The notes under the pieces were generated by a model that was given only the letters and a program-made list of their open reading frames with translations, was not told the origin of the DNA and made no database searches. DNA of 16,170 bases from Arachidicoccus sp050436765 (lineage in GTDB: Bacteria; Bacteroidota; Bacteroidia; Chitinophagales; Chitinophagaceae), in NCBI RefSeq assembly GCF_050436765.1, contig NZ_JBNQGD010000020.1, positions 1-16,170 on the forward strand, in the 5' to 3' direction. A program made the position numbers and the translations under genes. Each line of letters starts with the position of its first letter. Position 1 is the stretch's first letter. Below, piece after piece: positions 1 through 6,925 of this stretch.

Positions 1-344
1 GCCCCGGATGCTGCGAGGATGCGCGTTTCGCCCCTCCTGTGAGCCAATAAAACCTGCCCGAGACCATTATTGATATGATGCGCACCGGTATGATTAAGAT
101 CTTCCCTGTTTAAGTAAATGGTACTACTTAATTGGTCGCTTAACCTTTCAGCAAAATATAATGGAGAAGGGCGTCCCACATAGTCTTTTAATAAATATTG
201 AAACTCCTTTTGAAAAGAAGGTTCATACATTATTTTCAAATATTGGGACTGTAATTCTTTTACATTGGGGTACAACATCTCCGGGATGTAAGCTCCTCCA
301 TAGTTTCCATAATACCCGTTTTCGTCTATTTCTATTTTATTCAT
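1..344 (-). CDS. trpB: Tryptophan synthase beta chain, N-terminal part (runs off the left edge); catalytic residues altered
   Basis: TrpB is the PLP enzyme that joins indole and serine to make tryptophan. The 114 visible residues match the family N-terminus: a YYGNYGGAYIPEML segment near residues 11-24, GRPSPLYFAERLS at 57-69 and REDLNHTGAH at 80-89. In the family the next residue is the lysine that binds PLP; here codon 90 (75-77) is CAT, His. The general-acid Glu of the AETGAGQHG motif, expected at 112, is Ala (9-11), and the motif reads AASG. Residue 79 is Asn where Lys is usual. The reading frame stays open. The last about 60 nt are about 65% GC against 37% for the next 60. The start at 344 lies 11 nt after the upstream gene in the same operon. 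Family assignment is sure. Whether this is a pseudoenzyme, a decaying copy or an assembly artefact at the edge is open. Confidence 0.9.
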   Translation of the reverse strand, partial: MNKIEIDENGYYGNYGGAYIPEMLYPNVKELQSQYLKIMYEPSFQKEFQYLLKDYVGRPSPLYFAERLSDQLSSTIYLNREDLNHTGAHHINNGLGQVLLAHRRGETRILAASG

Positions 345-355
345 AATTATTTTTA

Positions 356-1381
356 TTACCAATTATTTTCCATCATTTCATTTACATATTGCCGTCTTTG
401 TACCATTTGATCAAAGGTATTTTGAATAATGGACTCAAAAAGTTGATCAATGGCGGAAAGCGTATAAGAAGTCGCATCGCCATAATTTATTATCCTAACT
501 TTACTGCCATCACTATAAAAGATAGTTAATGCCGTAGGAAGTAAATCTTTTGTCAATTGAGGTGGATGATTCAACTTATAATCTTTTTCGGGAACGCTCC
601 GAACTAATGTATCTAATTGCATCCACAAATTTTTGCTCAGTTTAGCCTTCAATAATTGCGGGCTTTTATCGGTAGATTGCTTCGTATAAATAGATAAATC
701 AACTTTTTTCTTGCCATCGTTTTCTAAGACTCCCTCGTGATAAGAACCTGCAAAATCATCTAAAACTTTATATTGCACTTTCGCTATATCCGGTTGTCGA
801 AGCTCTTTATAATAATTAACAAAAGCGTCTATCGGATTCTTGTAAGTCAAAGTGTCTATTGTAATGGGGAGATCTTTATTCTTTTCACTTAAAGCTACCC
901 GCCATCGATAAAGTATTATATATTTTTTCCCATCAATAGTATTGATATTAAAATACGCGGGATATTTCGCTGAATGACTGTCAAGCAAATCCTGTTCGAT
1001 ATATAGATTTCCTGGTTGAGATAAAAATACAATGACTTTAAATGTGGCAGTGGACCAATCACCTGGCTTACGAGCTATATAACCGTTCACAATCAGATCT
1101 TCCTTGCCATCATTATTAATATCCTCCTTAACCCATTTAAGGTAATGATTTGTTTCAGAAATTTCCCCCTGTTGCTTTTTGGTCAGATTATAATAAGCGT
1201 TCCATTCGTCACCTTGAGTTAAATAAAAATGATGCCACTGAGGTGCTTGTGTTTTAGAATAATTAACTTCTTTAACAAGTCTCAATGCGGCACTGTCTGA
1301 TTCTACCTCAGACACCTTTAATTGAGAGAAAGCTGTTAAACCAAATAAAAAGAATATCACGATAAGTAAAAACTGTTTCAT
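356..1381 (-). CDS. Secreted protein of unknown function inside the trp operon
   Basis: I do not recognise a named family for this 341-residue protein. Residues 1-20 form a signal peptide (MKQF, a hydrophobic stretch, then AFSQ), so it should be exported to the periplasm. Residues 87-96 read DINNDGKEDL, a calcium-loop or FG-GAP-like motif common in secreted Bacteroidota proteins. The C-terminal half, from about residue 200, alternates short strands and ends with a segment on bulk properties (IFYSDGSKVRIINYGD, then a helix). This loosely recalls DUF6438-like domains, but that is only an impression. Its ATG overlaps the trpF stop by 4 nt (ATGA) and it ends 11 nt before trpB, so it is co-transcribed and probably translationally coupled. 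Nothing in the sequence ties it to tryptophan synthesis. Confidence 0.85.
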   Translation of the reverse strand: MKQFLLIVIFFLFGLTAFSQLKVSEVESDSAALRLVKEVNYSKTQAPQWHHFYLTQGDEWNAYYNLTKKQQGEISETNHYLKWVKEDINNDGKEDLIVNGYIARKPGDWSTATFKVIVFLSQPGNLYIEQDLLDSHSAKYPAYFNINTIDGKKYIILYRWRVALSEKNKDLPITIDTLTYKNPIDAFVNYYKELRQPDIAKVQYKVLDDFAGSYHEGVLENDGKKKVDLSIYTKQSTDKSPQLLKAKLSKNLWMQLDTLVRSVPEKDYKLNHPPQLTKDLLPTALTIFYSDGSKVRIINYGDATSYTLSAIDQLFESIIQNTFDQMVQRRQYVNEMMENNW

Positions 1382-2022
1382 ACATGCATCCGTTTTAAGT
1401 CATCTAAAAAGTTATCTATTTTCTCTACATCTTTTATTCCAGGTAATACCTCAAATCGGCTATTTATGTCCAACGAAAATAAGTCTTTCGCTACATTTTG
1501 CTTAGTAAATAATAATAAGCTTTCCACGTCTGTTTCTCCAATACCTCCACTCATAAAGAAAGGCTTGTTAATGTCTAGATCCCGTAATATATTCCAATCA
1601 AATTTTTTACCGGAACCACCAAAACTTTCCGTATTTGTGTCAAACATAAAATAATCTACCACGTCTAAATAAGGAGTAATTTTATAAAGGACATCGTCAT
1701 TATTTAGTAATCGAAATGCTTTAATAACAGGAACTCGCTCCGAAATCTTCTCACAAAAAAGAGATGCCTCGTCACCGTGCAACTGGACCATATCCAGTCC
1801 ACAACTCTCCACAGTATGTAAAATCTCTTCTTCAGAGGCATTAACAAATACACCCACCTTTTTAAAAACGCCTTTAATATGTTTTATTTCTTCTTCAGTT
1901 AATTGATTCAATGCATAGCGTGGAGATTTGGGATAAAATATAAAGCCAATAAAATCAACTTTTAATTTATTCAGAGCTTCAATTTGCGCCAGCTGCGTCA
2001 TTCCGCACACTTTAATTTTCAT
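1378..2022 (-). CDS. trpF: Phosphoribosylanthranilate isomerase
   Basis: This cytoplasmic TIM-barrel enzyme performs the Amadori rearrangement of phosphoribosylanthranilate to CdRP, the third step of the pathway from chorismate. The 214 residues are the usual monofunctional length. The N-terminus reads KVCGMT with the catalytic Cys at residue 6. QLHGDE follows at 80-85, the catalytic Asp at 128 in FMFDTN, the phosphate-binding GGSGKKFDW at 135-143 and SGGIG at 158-162. The start codon lies 11 nt inside the end of trpC and the stop overlaps the next start by 4 nt, so it sits in a tightly coupled operon segment. It is a separate gene from trpC here, unlike the enterobacterial fusion. Confidence 0.97.
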   Translation of the reverse strand: MKIKVCGMTQLAQIEALNKLKVDFIGFIFYPKSPRYALNQLTEEEIKHIKGVFKKVGVFVNASEEEILHTVESCGLDMVQLHGDEASLFCEKISERVPVIKAFRLLNNDDVLYKITPYLDVVDYFMFDTNTESFGGSGKKFDWNILRDLDINKPFFMSGGIGETDVESLLLFTKQNVAKDLFSLDINSRFEVLPGIKDVEKIDNFLDDLKRMHV

Positions 2023-2812
2023 TTTCCGCCAGCTTTAATTGTTTCGCATAATTTTTAAATGCCTCTCCCGGATTTTCATTTTTCATGAAATTTTCGCCGA
2101 TTAAAAATCCACTGAAACCAGCTTTGCGTAGTTGTTTTACAACCGCGACATTATCGATACCACTTTCAGCAATGACCAATTTACCTTTAGGCAATTGATT
2201 CAAAAGACGAATAGAGTTCTCAATATCGACTTCAAAAGTTTTGAGATTTCGATTGTTTACACCAACCAGATCTACTTCTTCGCATACAGAAACCAATTCA
2301 TCATCACCGTGAATTTCCAATAAAACCTCTAAAGATAATTTTTTAGCATAAGCGGCTAGTTCTTTTACGCGGCGCGAAGATAAGCAGGCTGCTATCAACA
2401 AAATTACGTCGGCGCCAAAAGCGCGTGCCTCCAATATTTGATATTCATCAATCATAAAGTCTTTACGAAGGATGGGGATATTATTTTGTCTCGCAATTAT
2501 TAAATCCTGCAAACTGCCCCCAAAAAATTTTTCATCCGTCAAAACAGATAAACAACTTGCGCCATTTAGTGTATAATATTTTGTAACGTCAGCTACTTGT
2601 GCTGTCGCGTTTATAACACCTCTTGAAGGCGACTGCCGCTTAAATTCTGCAATGATTCCTGTTTTTGATTTATCCAACAAACTACTTTTTAAAGAGATCG
2701 GATTTCGTTCAAATCCACTATTTTTCATTAATTCAGATACACTCAGTTCTCGTTTTCGTTGTGTAACTTCTAATCTTTTATGTTCAATTATTTCTTCTAA
2801 AATATTTTTCAT
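2012..2812 (-). CDS. trpC: Indole-3-glycerol phosphate synthase
   Basis: TrpC closes the indole ring, converting CdRP to indole-3-glycerol phosphate with release of CO2. The 266 residues have the full monofunctional TIM barrel. Visible family motifs are EFKRQSPSRG (Glu56, Lys58), LRKDFMID with the catalytic Lys at 117, LEIHGDDE with Glu near 166, GVNNRNLKTFEVD near 184-196, and the phosphate-site ESGI at 216-219. It starts 2 nt after the stop of the GNAT gene and overlaps trpF by 11 nt. No key residue looks missing. Confidence 0.97.
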   Translation of the reverse strand: MKNILEEIIEHKRLEVTQRKRELSVSELMKNSGFERNPISLKSSLLDKSKTGIIAEFKRQSPSRGVINATAQVADVTKYYTLNGASCLSVLTDEKFFGGSLQDLIIARQNNIPILRKDFMIDEYQILEARAFGADVILLIAACLSSRRVKELAAYAKKLSLEVLLEIHGDDELVSVCEEVDLVGVNNRNLKTFEVDIENSIRLLNQLPKGKLVIAESGIDNVAVVKQLRKAGFSGFLIGENFMKNENPGEAFKNYAKQLKLAENEN

Positions 2813-2814
2813 TA

Positions 2815-3240
2815 TTATTCTCTTGTAAGGTAATATTTCAAATCATCTTCTTTTTTAACTGCAAATCCCATTTTCTTATACAACTCAAATGCAATCTCAT
2901 TATTTTTCAGAACTTCGAGCGAAACTGATTTTCGACCACTGATAATTTCTTTTAGCAAGTAACTTCCAATTCCTTTTTGCTGAAATTTTTCTATAATGAA
3001 AAGACTTTGAATAAATATCCCTCCAGATGTTTCATGTAATTGTAAAAAACCTGCTGTCTCACCATTGAATAAAACAAATTCAACTTCTTCAAAAGGGGTA
3101 TTTTCCTTCAAAAAATCTTTCTGAACACTTTCATCCCAACCCCAAATTTTCTCCACATACCGCTTTATAGAATCCTCCTTTATTATATACATTCGTTCAT
3201 AGTCATTCTCAGTTGCGGGAACAAGCTTTATATTTTTCAT
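2815..3240 (-). CDS. GNAT-family N-acetyltransferase embedded between trpD and trpC
   Basis: This 141-residue protein has the GNAT fold. Residues 84-96 contain the acetyl-CoA pyrophosphate-binding loop (KFQQKGIGSYLL), preceded by a beta strand (IFIQSLFI) and followed by the typical NNEIAFELYKKMGF segment at 113-126. An IWGWDE motif at 32-37 is recurrent in one GNAT subfamily. The acceptor substrate cannot be read from the sequence. Its ATG overlaps the trpD stop as ATGA and its stop is 2 nt before the trpC start, so it is fully integrated in the operon and controlled by the trp attenuator. A role on a tryptophan-pathway metabolite or a toxic analogue is only a guess from position. Confidence 0.92.
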   Translation of the reverse strand: MKNIKLVPATENDYERMYIIKEDSIKRYVEKIWGWDESVQKDFLKENTPFEEVEFVLFNGETAGFLQLHETSGGIFIQSLFIIEKFQQKGIGSYLLKEIISGRKSVSLEVLKNNEIAFELYKKMGFAVKKEDDLKYYLTRE

Positions 3241-4232
3241 TGGTTCAGCCCTATTAATTTTTGTAAACTCTGGTATGCTTTTCCACTTTCTAAGCTTTCA
3301 ACAGCGGCATTAAATGCATCGTCATAGGTTTTATATTTTCCCGTACAATACAAAGCCATTGCTGCATTGGCTATAACTACCGCATTTTGAGACCAAGTTC
3401 CCTCGGCTTTGATAATTGTTTTAAACATTTTGGCCGCCTCTTCTAAACTGGTACCTCCAAAAATTGCAGACGCTTCTACCTGTCTTTTCCCCAGTTCTTG
3501 GGGAGTGGCTATTCTTTCACCGTTATTTGTAATAATTTTTGCGTCACCAGTTAGGGAAATTTCATCGTAACCGTCGAGACTATGAACAATCGTAAAAGAT
3601 CTATTTTGTTGTTGTAATAGGTAATTATACATCCTTGCCATTTCTAAATTATATACACCTAAAAGCTGAAATGCGGGTCTAGCAGGATTTACAAGCGGTC
3701 CTAGCATATTAAAAAAAGTACGTAGGCCTAAATTTTTACGAATCGGCGCTACTGCTTTTAAGGCAGGATGAAATGCCGGAGCATGCAAAAAACAGATATT
3801 CGCTTCATCCAATTCCTTTTTTAACTGAACTTCATCAGCTTTAAAACGATAACCCATTTGCTCCATTACATTAGACGAACCACTTACAGAAGAGGCCCCA
3901 TAATTACCATGTTTAGCTACTTTCTGCCCGGCTCCAGCTACAATAAAACACGATAATGTTGAAATATTGAAAGTATTTTTTCCATCGCCACCAGTACCAA
4001 CGATGTCCAATAACTCGTATTGCGAAAGATCTACTTTTATGCACAACTCCAAAAGTGCCTCGCTAAAGCCCTGCAACTCTTCGATCGTAATATTGCGCAT
4101 TAAAAATACGGTAACAAAAGAAGTAATCTCTGAATCATTGTACATACCCTTGGAAATCTCTATCAGTATTTCTTTTGCTTTTTCGCGCGATAACGTCTTA
4201 TAATCAAATAAGTATTGTAATATTTTTTTCAT
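3237..4232 (-). CDS. trpD: Anthranilate phosphoribosyltransferase
   Basis: TrpD transfers the phosphoribosyl group of PRPP to anthranilate, the second step of the pathway. The 331-residue length is normal for the stand-alone enzyme. The PRPP-binding GTGGD loop is at residues 79-83, followed by NTFNIST, KVAKHGNYGASSVSGSS (about 104-120) and a domain-closing RKNLGLRTFFNMLGPLVNPA segment containing the anthranilate-site arginine. The start ATG at 4230-4232 follows a 423-nt gap after trpG. The stop overlaps the GNAT start by 4 nt. It is not fused to trpG. Confidence 0.97.
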   Translation of the reverse strand: MKKILQYLFDYKTLSREKAKEILIEISKGMYNDSEITSFVTVFLMRNITIEELQGFSEALLELCIKVDLSQYELLDIVGTGGDGKNTFNISTLSCFIVAGAGQKVAKHGNYGASSVSGSSNVMEQMGYRFKADEVQLKKELDEANICFLHAPAFHPALKAVAPIRKNLGLRTFFNMLGPLVNPARPAFQLLGVYNLEMARMYNYLLQQQNRSFTIVHSLDGYDEISLTGDAKIITNNGERIATPQELGKRQVEASAIFGGTSLEEAAKMFKTIIKAEGTWSQNAVVIANAAMALYCTGKYKTYDDAFNAAVESLESGKAYQSLQKLIGLNQ

Positions 4233-4655
4233 TTGTTTGAGCTATGCTTTAGAATAAATTTAATATGCTTTTTTTCCCTTAAAAAGTAAGTCCAAATGAG
4301 TGTTTGTCTTTTTCTTCAGAATTTGTAATCACCCAGCTTTTATACAAAAAATGTCTTTCTTACTTAAATACCCTGTGAACAATTCATAACCTGAATAATT
4401 ATGCTATCTCTCTTCAATGCTATTTATCATGTCTCGGCCTATTTTTTTGTTTCCGAATTTTTTTTCTGCCATCCATCTTCCGATCATAGCGTTTCGTCCT
4501 TTATAGCTACTCCTACGGATACCACAATTTTTTATTTAATGCCTCCTCAGAAAGACTGCTCCACTTTCATACTCCGCCGTGATAGATCAATTGTCTGTTT
4601 GCGCGTCCTTCAAATCTTTTTTCAGCAGCCACTATCTTTACATGTTCTTTCATAT
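4233..4655 (-). other. 423-nt interval inside the trp operon without a convincing gene
   Basis: The neighbouring trp genes are nearly contiguous, but trpG and trpD are separated by this interval. Read in operon direction, 4400-4655 is purine-rich, as coding mRNA often is, yet no frame stays open. Two tiny frames exist: 4653 down to 4567 (28 residues starting MKEHVKIVAAEK) and 4487 down to 4404 (27 residues starting MIGRWMAEKKFG). Both have plausible codons but no recognisable family. The part next to trpD (4233-4400) is AT-rich and contains no good TAnnTTTG promoter box. Candidates are a decayed gene, a pair of small proteins, or an RNA element giving trpD separate control. I cannot choose between them. 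Confidence 0.5.
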
Positions 4656-5228
4656 CTATCTAGAAAGCCAATTTCTTAAAATAGTTTCACCATTTGGTGT
4701 TAATACACTTTCCGGATGAAATTGCACGCCTTGCACATCATAAGCTCTATGTCGTAGACTCATTATAAATCCATGTTCATCACGAGAAGTGATTTCCAAT
4801 TTGTCCGAAGGGAAACATTCATCACTGACTACCCAACTGTGATAGCGGCCAATTGTAAAAGTTTGATCCAATCCTTTGAATAAAGGGCTTTGTACATCGG
4901 TTTGTGTACAGGTGGTTGCTACTCCGTGAAAAACATCTGTTAAGTTTTTTAAGGTTGCGCCAAATGCTTCTCCGATGGCTTGTTCGCCCAAACATACGCC
5001 CAGGATAGATTTAGTGGGTGCATATTCTTTTATTAAATCTAATAAAATGCCCGACTCACAAGGAAGACCCGGACCGGGCGATAAAACAATTTTATCGTAT
5101 TTATTTACTTCTTCTAAGGCAATTTTATCGTTACGTAACACATCTACTTTTAGCTGTGAAATGCGTTCAATAATATGCACAAGATTGTATGTAAAAGAAT
5201 CGTAATTATCTAAAACAAGTAATTTCAT
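4656..5228 (-). CDS. trpG: Anthranilate synthase component II (glutamine amidotransferase)
   Basis: TrpG releases ammonia from glutamine and passes it to TrpE. The 190-residue class I amidotransferase shows the N-terminal LDNYDSFTYNLVH, the oxyanion segment LSPGPGLP at 49-56, the nucleophile Cys79 in GVCLGEQAI, and the catalytic His171 and Glu173 in VQFHPES. The residue two after Cys is Glu where many TrpG and PabA proteins have His (CLGHQ). It starts 50 nt downstream of trpE and is a separate gene. PabA is very similar, but adjacency to trpE makes the trp role the best call; dual use for folate cannot be excluded. Confidence 0.95.
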   Translation of the reverse strand: MKLLVLDNYDSFTYNLVHIIERISQLKVDVLRNDKIALEEVNKYDKIVLSPGPGLPCESGILLDLIKEYAPTKSILGVCLGEQAIGEAFGATLKNLTDVFHGVATTCTQTDVQSPLFKGLDQTFTIGRYHSWVVSDECFPSDKLEITSRDEHGFIMSLRHRAYDVQGVQFHPESVLTPNGETILRNWLSR

Positions 5229-5278
5229 TATTAGTGTTATATTGAAAGTAATAAATGGATTGAATGTGGGAAATCGAT

Positions 5279-6706
5279 TTAATGCTTGAAAATCTCATTA
5301 GCCAATACCAATGCTTGTTTCAGTGCCCCCAACTTATTGTGCACCTCTTGCAATTCATTTTGCGGATTCGATTTTGCCACAATACCGCCACCGGCCTGAT
5401 AATACAATGTATTGTGTTTGCTCATAAAACTACGGATCATAATGGCATGATTAAAACTTCCATCAAAGCCAACAAAACCAATGGTTCCTGCATAAAAACT
5501 TCGCGAATCATTCTCATATTCATCTATCAATTGCATGGCTTTGTATTTCGGAGCACCGCTTAAAGTCCCTGCGGGAAACGTGTTTGCGAGTAAAACAAAA
5601 GGATTTGTATCCTCTTTTACCTCTCCGGAAACTTCACTTACAATATGTAAAACATGGGAAAACGAATGAACTTGTTTGAAATAATTCACGTGGACATTTT
5701 CACAATTCCGGCTCAAATCATTCCGCGCTAGATCCACTAACATCGTATGTTCAGCACTTTCTTTCGGATCAGCCAATAGTGCTTGTGCTAATTTTTTATC
5801 CTCGGCAACATTTCCCGTCCTTTTAAAGGTACCCGCAATAGGGTGTACAACGGCATTTCCTTCTTTGATAATTAATTGCGATTCCGGGCTTGAACCCATT
5901 AGCTTATAATCGCCATAATCAAAATAAAATAAATAAGGGGAAGGATTGATACTACGCAAGGTTCTGTAAACATTAAAATCGTCTCCCGTAAACTTCTGCT
6001 GAAACCTACGACCTAACACAATTTGAAACACATCACCGCGTAAACAGCTTTTGATACCTTTATCAATCATCTCCAAATGCTGCGCATCTGTTTTATTGGA
6101 ACTCTCTGATCCACTTAACGCAAATGGGAAAGCAGGTACATCTTTTCTTTGAATTAGCGTTTCTATGGAATCCAAATCACTATCCACGCCGGGCAATATA
6201 TTTTCGCAAATAAACATTTCACTTTTAAAATGATTAATTACAATTACATATTGATACAAACGATAGCGCATCAATGGAATTTCGCGCGCCGGTTCCTTGT
6301 TGGCAGATTTCAATTTTATCGTATCAAAAAACTGTACAGCATTATAAGATGCGTAGCCAAACAAGCCCTGCGCCAATGCAGCAGCCTTTTCCTCACTGAT
6401 TTGAACATCATACTTTTGCATATAATTCCACAACAAATCAGGGACTTCTAAATGATTATTTATAGCTATTTTTTCTGGCTTATGATTAGGGTATTTTATT
6501 TCAATACGACCCAAATCTCCCACTTCAATGCCACCAATAGCATTAATACCGATGATGGACCGGCTGTTTTCTGCAGACTGATATTCTGAACTTTCGAGCA
6601 AAACGGTATCTCTAAATCTATCACGCAATCGCAAGTAAATACCTACTGGCGTATAGATATCCGAGAGCATCTTTTTGCAACGCGTTTCTAATTTTATTTT
6701 ATGCAT
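5279..6706 (-). CDS. trpE: Anthranilate synthase component I
   Basis: TrpE makes anthranilate from chorismate using ammonia from TrpG, the committed step. The 475 residues have the N-terminal regulatory half and C-terminal chorismate-binding half. LLES at 36-39 is the family's tryptophan feedback-binding motif, so allosteric inhibition by tryptophan is expected. In the catalytic half are GDVFQIVLGRRF (224-235), PIAGT (289-293), HTMLVDLARND (320-330) and GTLSGAPK (380-387). The PIAGT and GAPK signatures favour anthranilate synthase over PabB or isochorismate synthase. The start at 6706 lies 36 nt past the attenuator hairpin. Met13 is a possible internal start, but the first Met keeps the usual length. 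Confidence 0.97.
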   Translation of the reverse strand: MHKIKLETRCKKMLSDIYTPVGIYLRLRDRFRDTVLLESSEYQSAENSRSIIGINAIGGIEVGDLGRIEIKYPNHKPEKIAINNHLEVPDLLWNYMQKYDVQISEEKAAALAQGLFGYASYNAVQFFDTIKLKSANKEPAREIPLMRYRLYQYVIVINHFKSEMFICENILPGVDSDLDSIETLIQRKDVPAFPFALSGSESSNKTDAQHLEMIDKGIKSCLRGDVFQIVLGRRFQQKFTGDDFNVYRTLRSINPSPYLFYFDYGDYKLMGSSPESQLIIKEGNAVVHPIAGTFKRTGNVAEDKKLAQALLADPKESAEHTMLVDLARNDLSRNCENVHVNYFKQVHSFSHVLHIVSEVSGEVKEDTNPFVLLANTFPAGTLSGAPKYKAMQLIDEYENDSRSFYAGTIGFVGFDGSFNHAIMIRSFMSKHNTLYYQAGGGIVAKSNPQNELQEVHNKLGALKQALVLANEIFKH

Positions 6707-6738
6707 CCTATTTACTGTTTTGAAATTTCTTATTAAAG

Positions 6739-6770
6739 AAAAAGCCCCAACGAACTTAATCGCCGAGGCT
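6739..6770 (-). terminator. trp attenuator: intrinsic terminator hairpin upstream of trpE
   Basis: In transcript direction the segment starts AGCCTCGGCG and ends TTGGGGCT, followed by a run of U (6739-6743). The arms pair over 11 bp with a few G-U pairs around a six-base loop (6743-6770). It lies 53 nt after the leader-peptide stop codon and 36 nt before the trpE ATG, exactly where a transcription attenuator belongs. Confidence 0.85.
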
Positions 6771-6842
6771 TGAATATTTTGTTATTTTAACTGCATTATT
6801 TATTTAGTAAAAACACACGATGTTATTCAAACATACCCGACG
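6761..6842 (-). promoter_or_regulatory. Antiterminator of the trp attenuator
   Basis: The segment 6824-6842, which covers the last leader codons and the stop codon, can pair with 6761-6776, the 5' arm of the terminator plus six bases before it. I count 16 bp in two helices (9 and 7) separated by a 3-nt bulge, including some G-U pairs. A second TATTCA copy in leader codons 7-9 (6866-6871), directly before the Trp codons, can pair instead with TGAATA at the leader stop (6824-6829). This fits classical control: a ribosome stalled at the Trp codons hides the first copy and lets the antiterminator form; one that reaches the stop codon covers the shared arm and the terminator folds. Pairing was derived by hand, without energy calculation. 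Confidence 0.75.
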
Positions 6843-6891
6843 TAGAGTTTGCTTGCCACCACCAATGAATATTTACCTTCTTTAAAAACAT
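6823..6891 (-). CDS. trpL: trp operon leader peptide with three consecutive Trp codons
   Basis: This 22-residue frame reads MFLKKVNIH, then three tandem TGG codons (6856-6864), then a short tail ending GMFE and TAA. It lies on the operon strand upstream of trpE and ends 53 nt before the terminator hairpin. Tandem Trp codons are vanishingly rare by chance, and their position relative to the alternative hairpins is what ribosome-mediated attenuation needs. The same frame is open up to another ATG at 6921, giving 32 residues. I prefer the start at 6891 because a TAnnTTTG promoter box (6896-6903) lies between the two, so the longer form would not be fully transcribed from that promoter. Confidence 0.85.
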   Translation of the reverse strand: MFLKKVNIHWWWQANSTSGMFE

Positions 6892-6895
6892 ACAA

Positions 6896-6925
6896 CAAAG
6901 GTAATTGCTTTTTGCAAACATGAAA
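6896..6925 (-). promoter_or_regulatory. Probable trp operon promoter (Bacteroidota type)
   Basis: On the minus strand TACCTTTG (6896-6903) matches the Bacteroidota -7 consensus TAnnTTTG exactly. TTTC at 6922-6925, 18 nt upstream, is one mismatch from the -33 TTTG element. Transcription would then begin at or within a few bases of the trpL ATG at 6891, leaving little or no 5' untranslated region. Position upstream of the leader supports it; no experimental start is visible from sequence. Confidence 0.5.

Noticed and set aside
161..346. 61-codon open frame on the plus strand
   Set aside because: It is antisense to the trpB start, whose motifs are unmistakable on the other strand.
4580..4660. 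GATAGAT/ATCTATC inverted pair in the trpG-trpD gap
   Set aside because: Seven base pairs over a spacer of more than 60 nt in AT-rich sequence is expected by chance.
4401..4679. 92-codon open frame on the plus strand in the trpG-trpD gap
   Set aside because: It opposes the operon, overlaps the trpG 3' end, is rich in Phe, Ser and Cys, and shows no motif; it looks like the antisense of purine-rich sequence.
6823..6921. Longer 32-residue version of the trp leader peptide starting at 6921
   Set aside because: The frame is open, but the best promoter box (6896-6903) lies inside it, so the shorter start at 6891 is preferred; not excluded if a more distant promoter exists.
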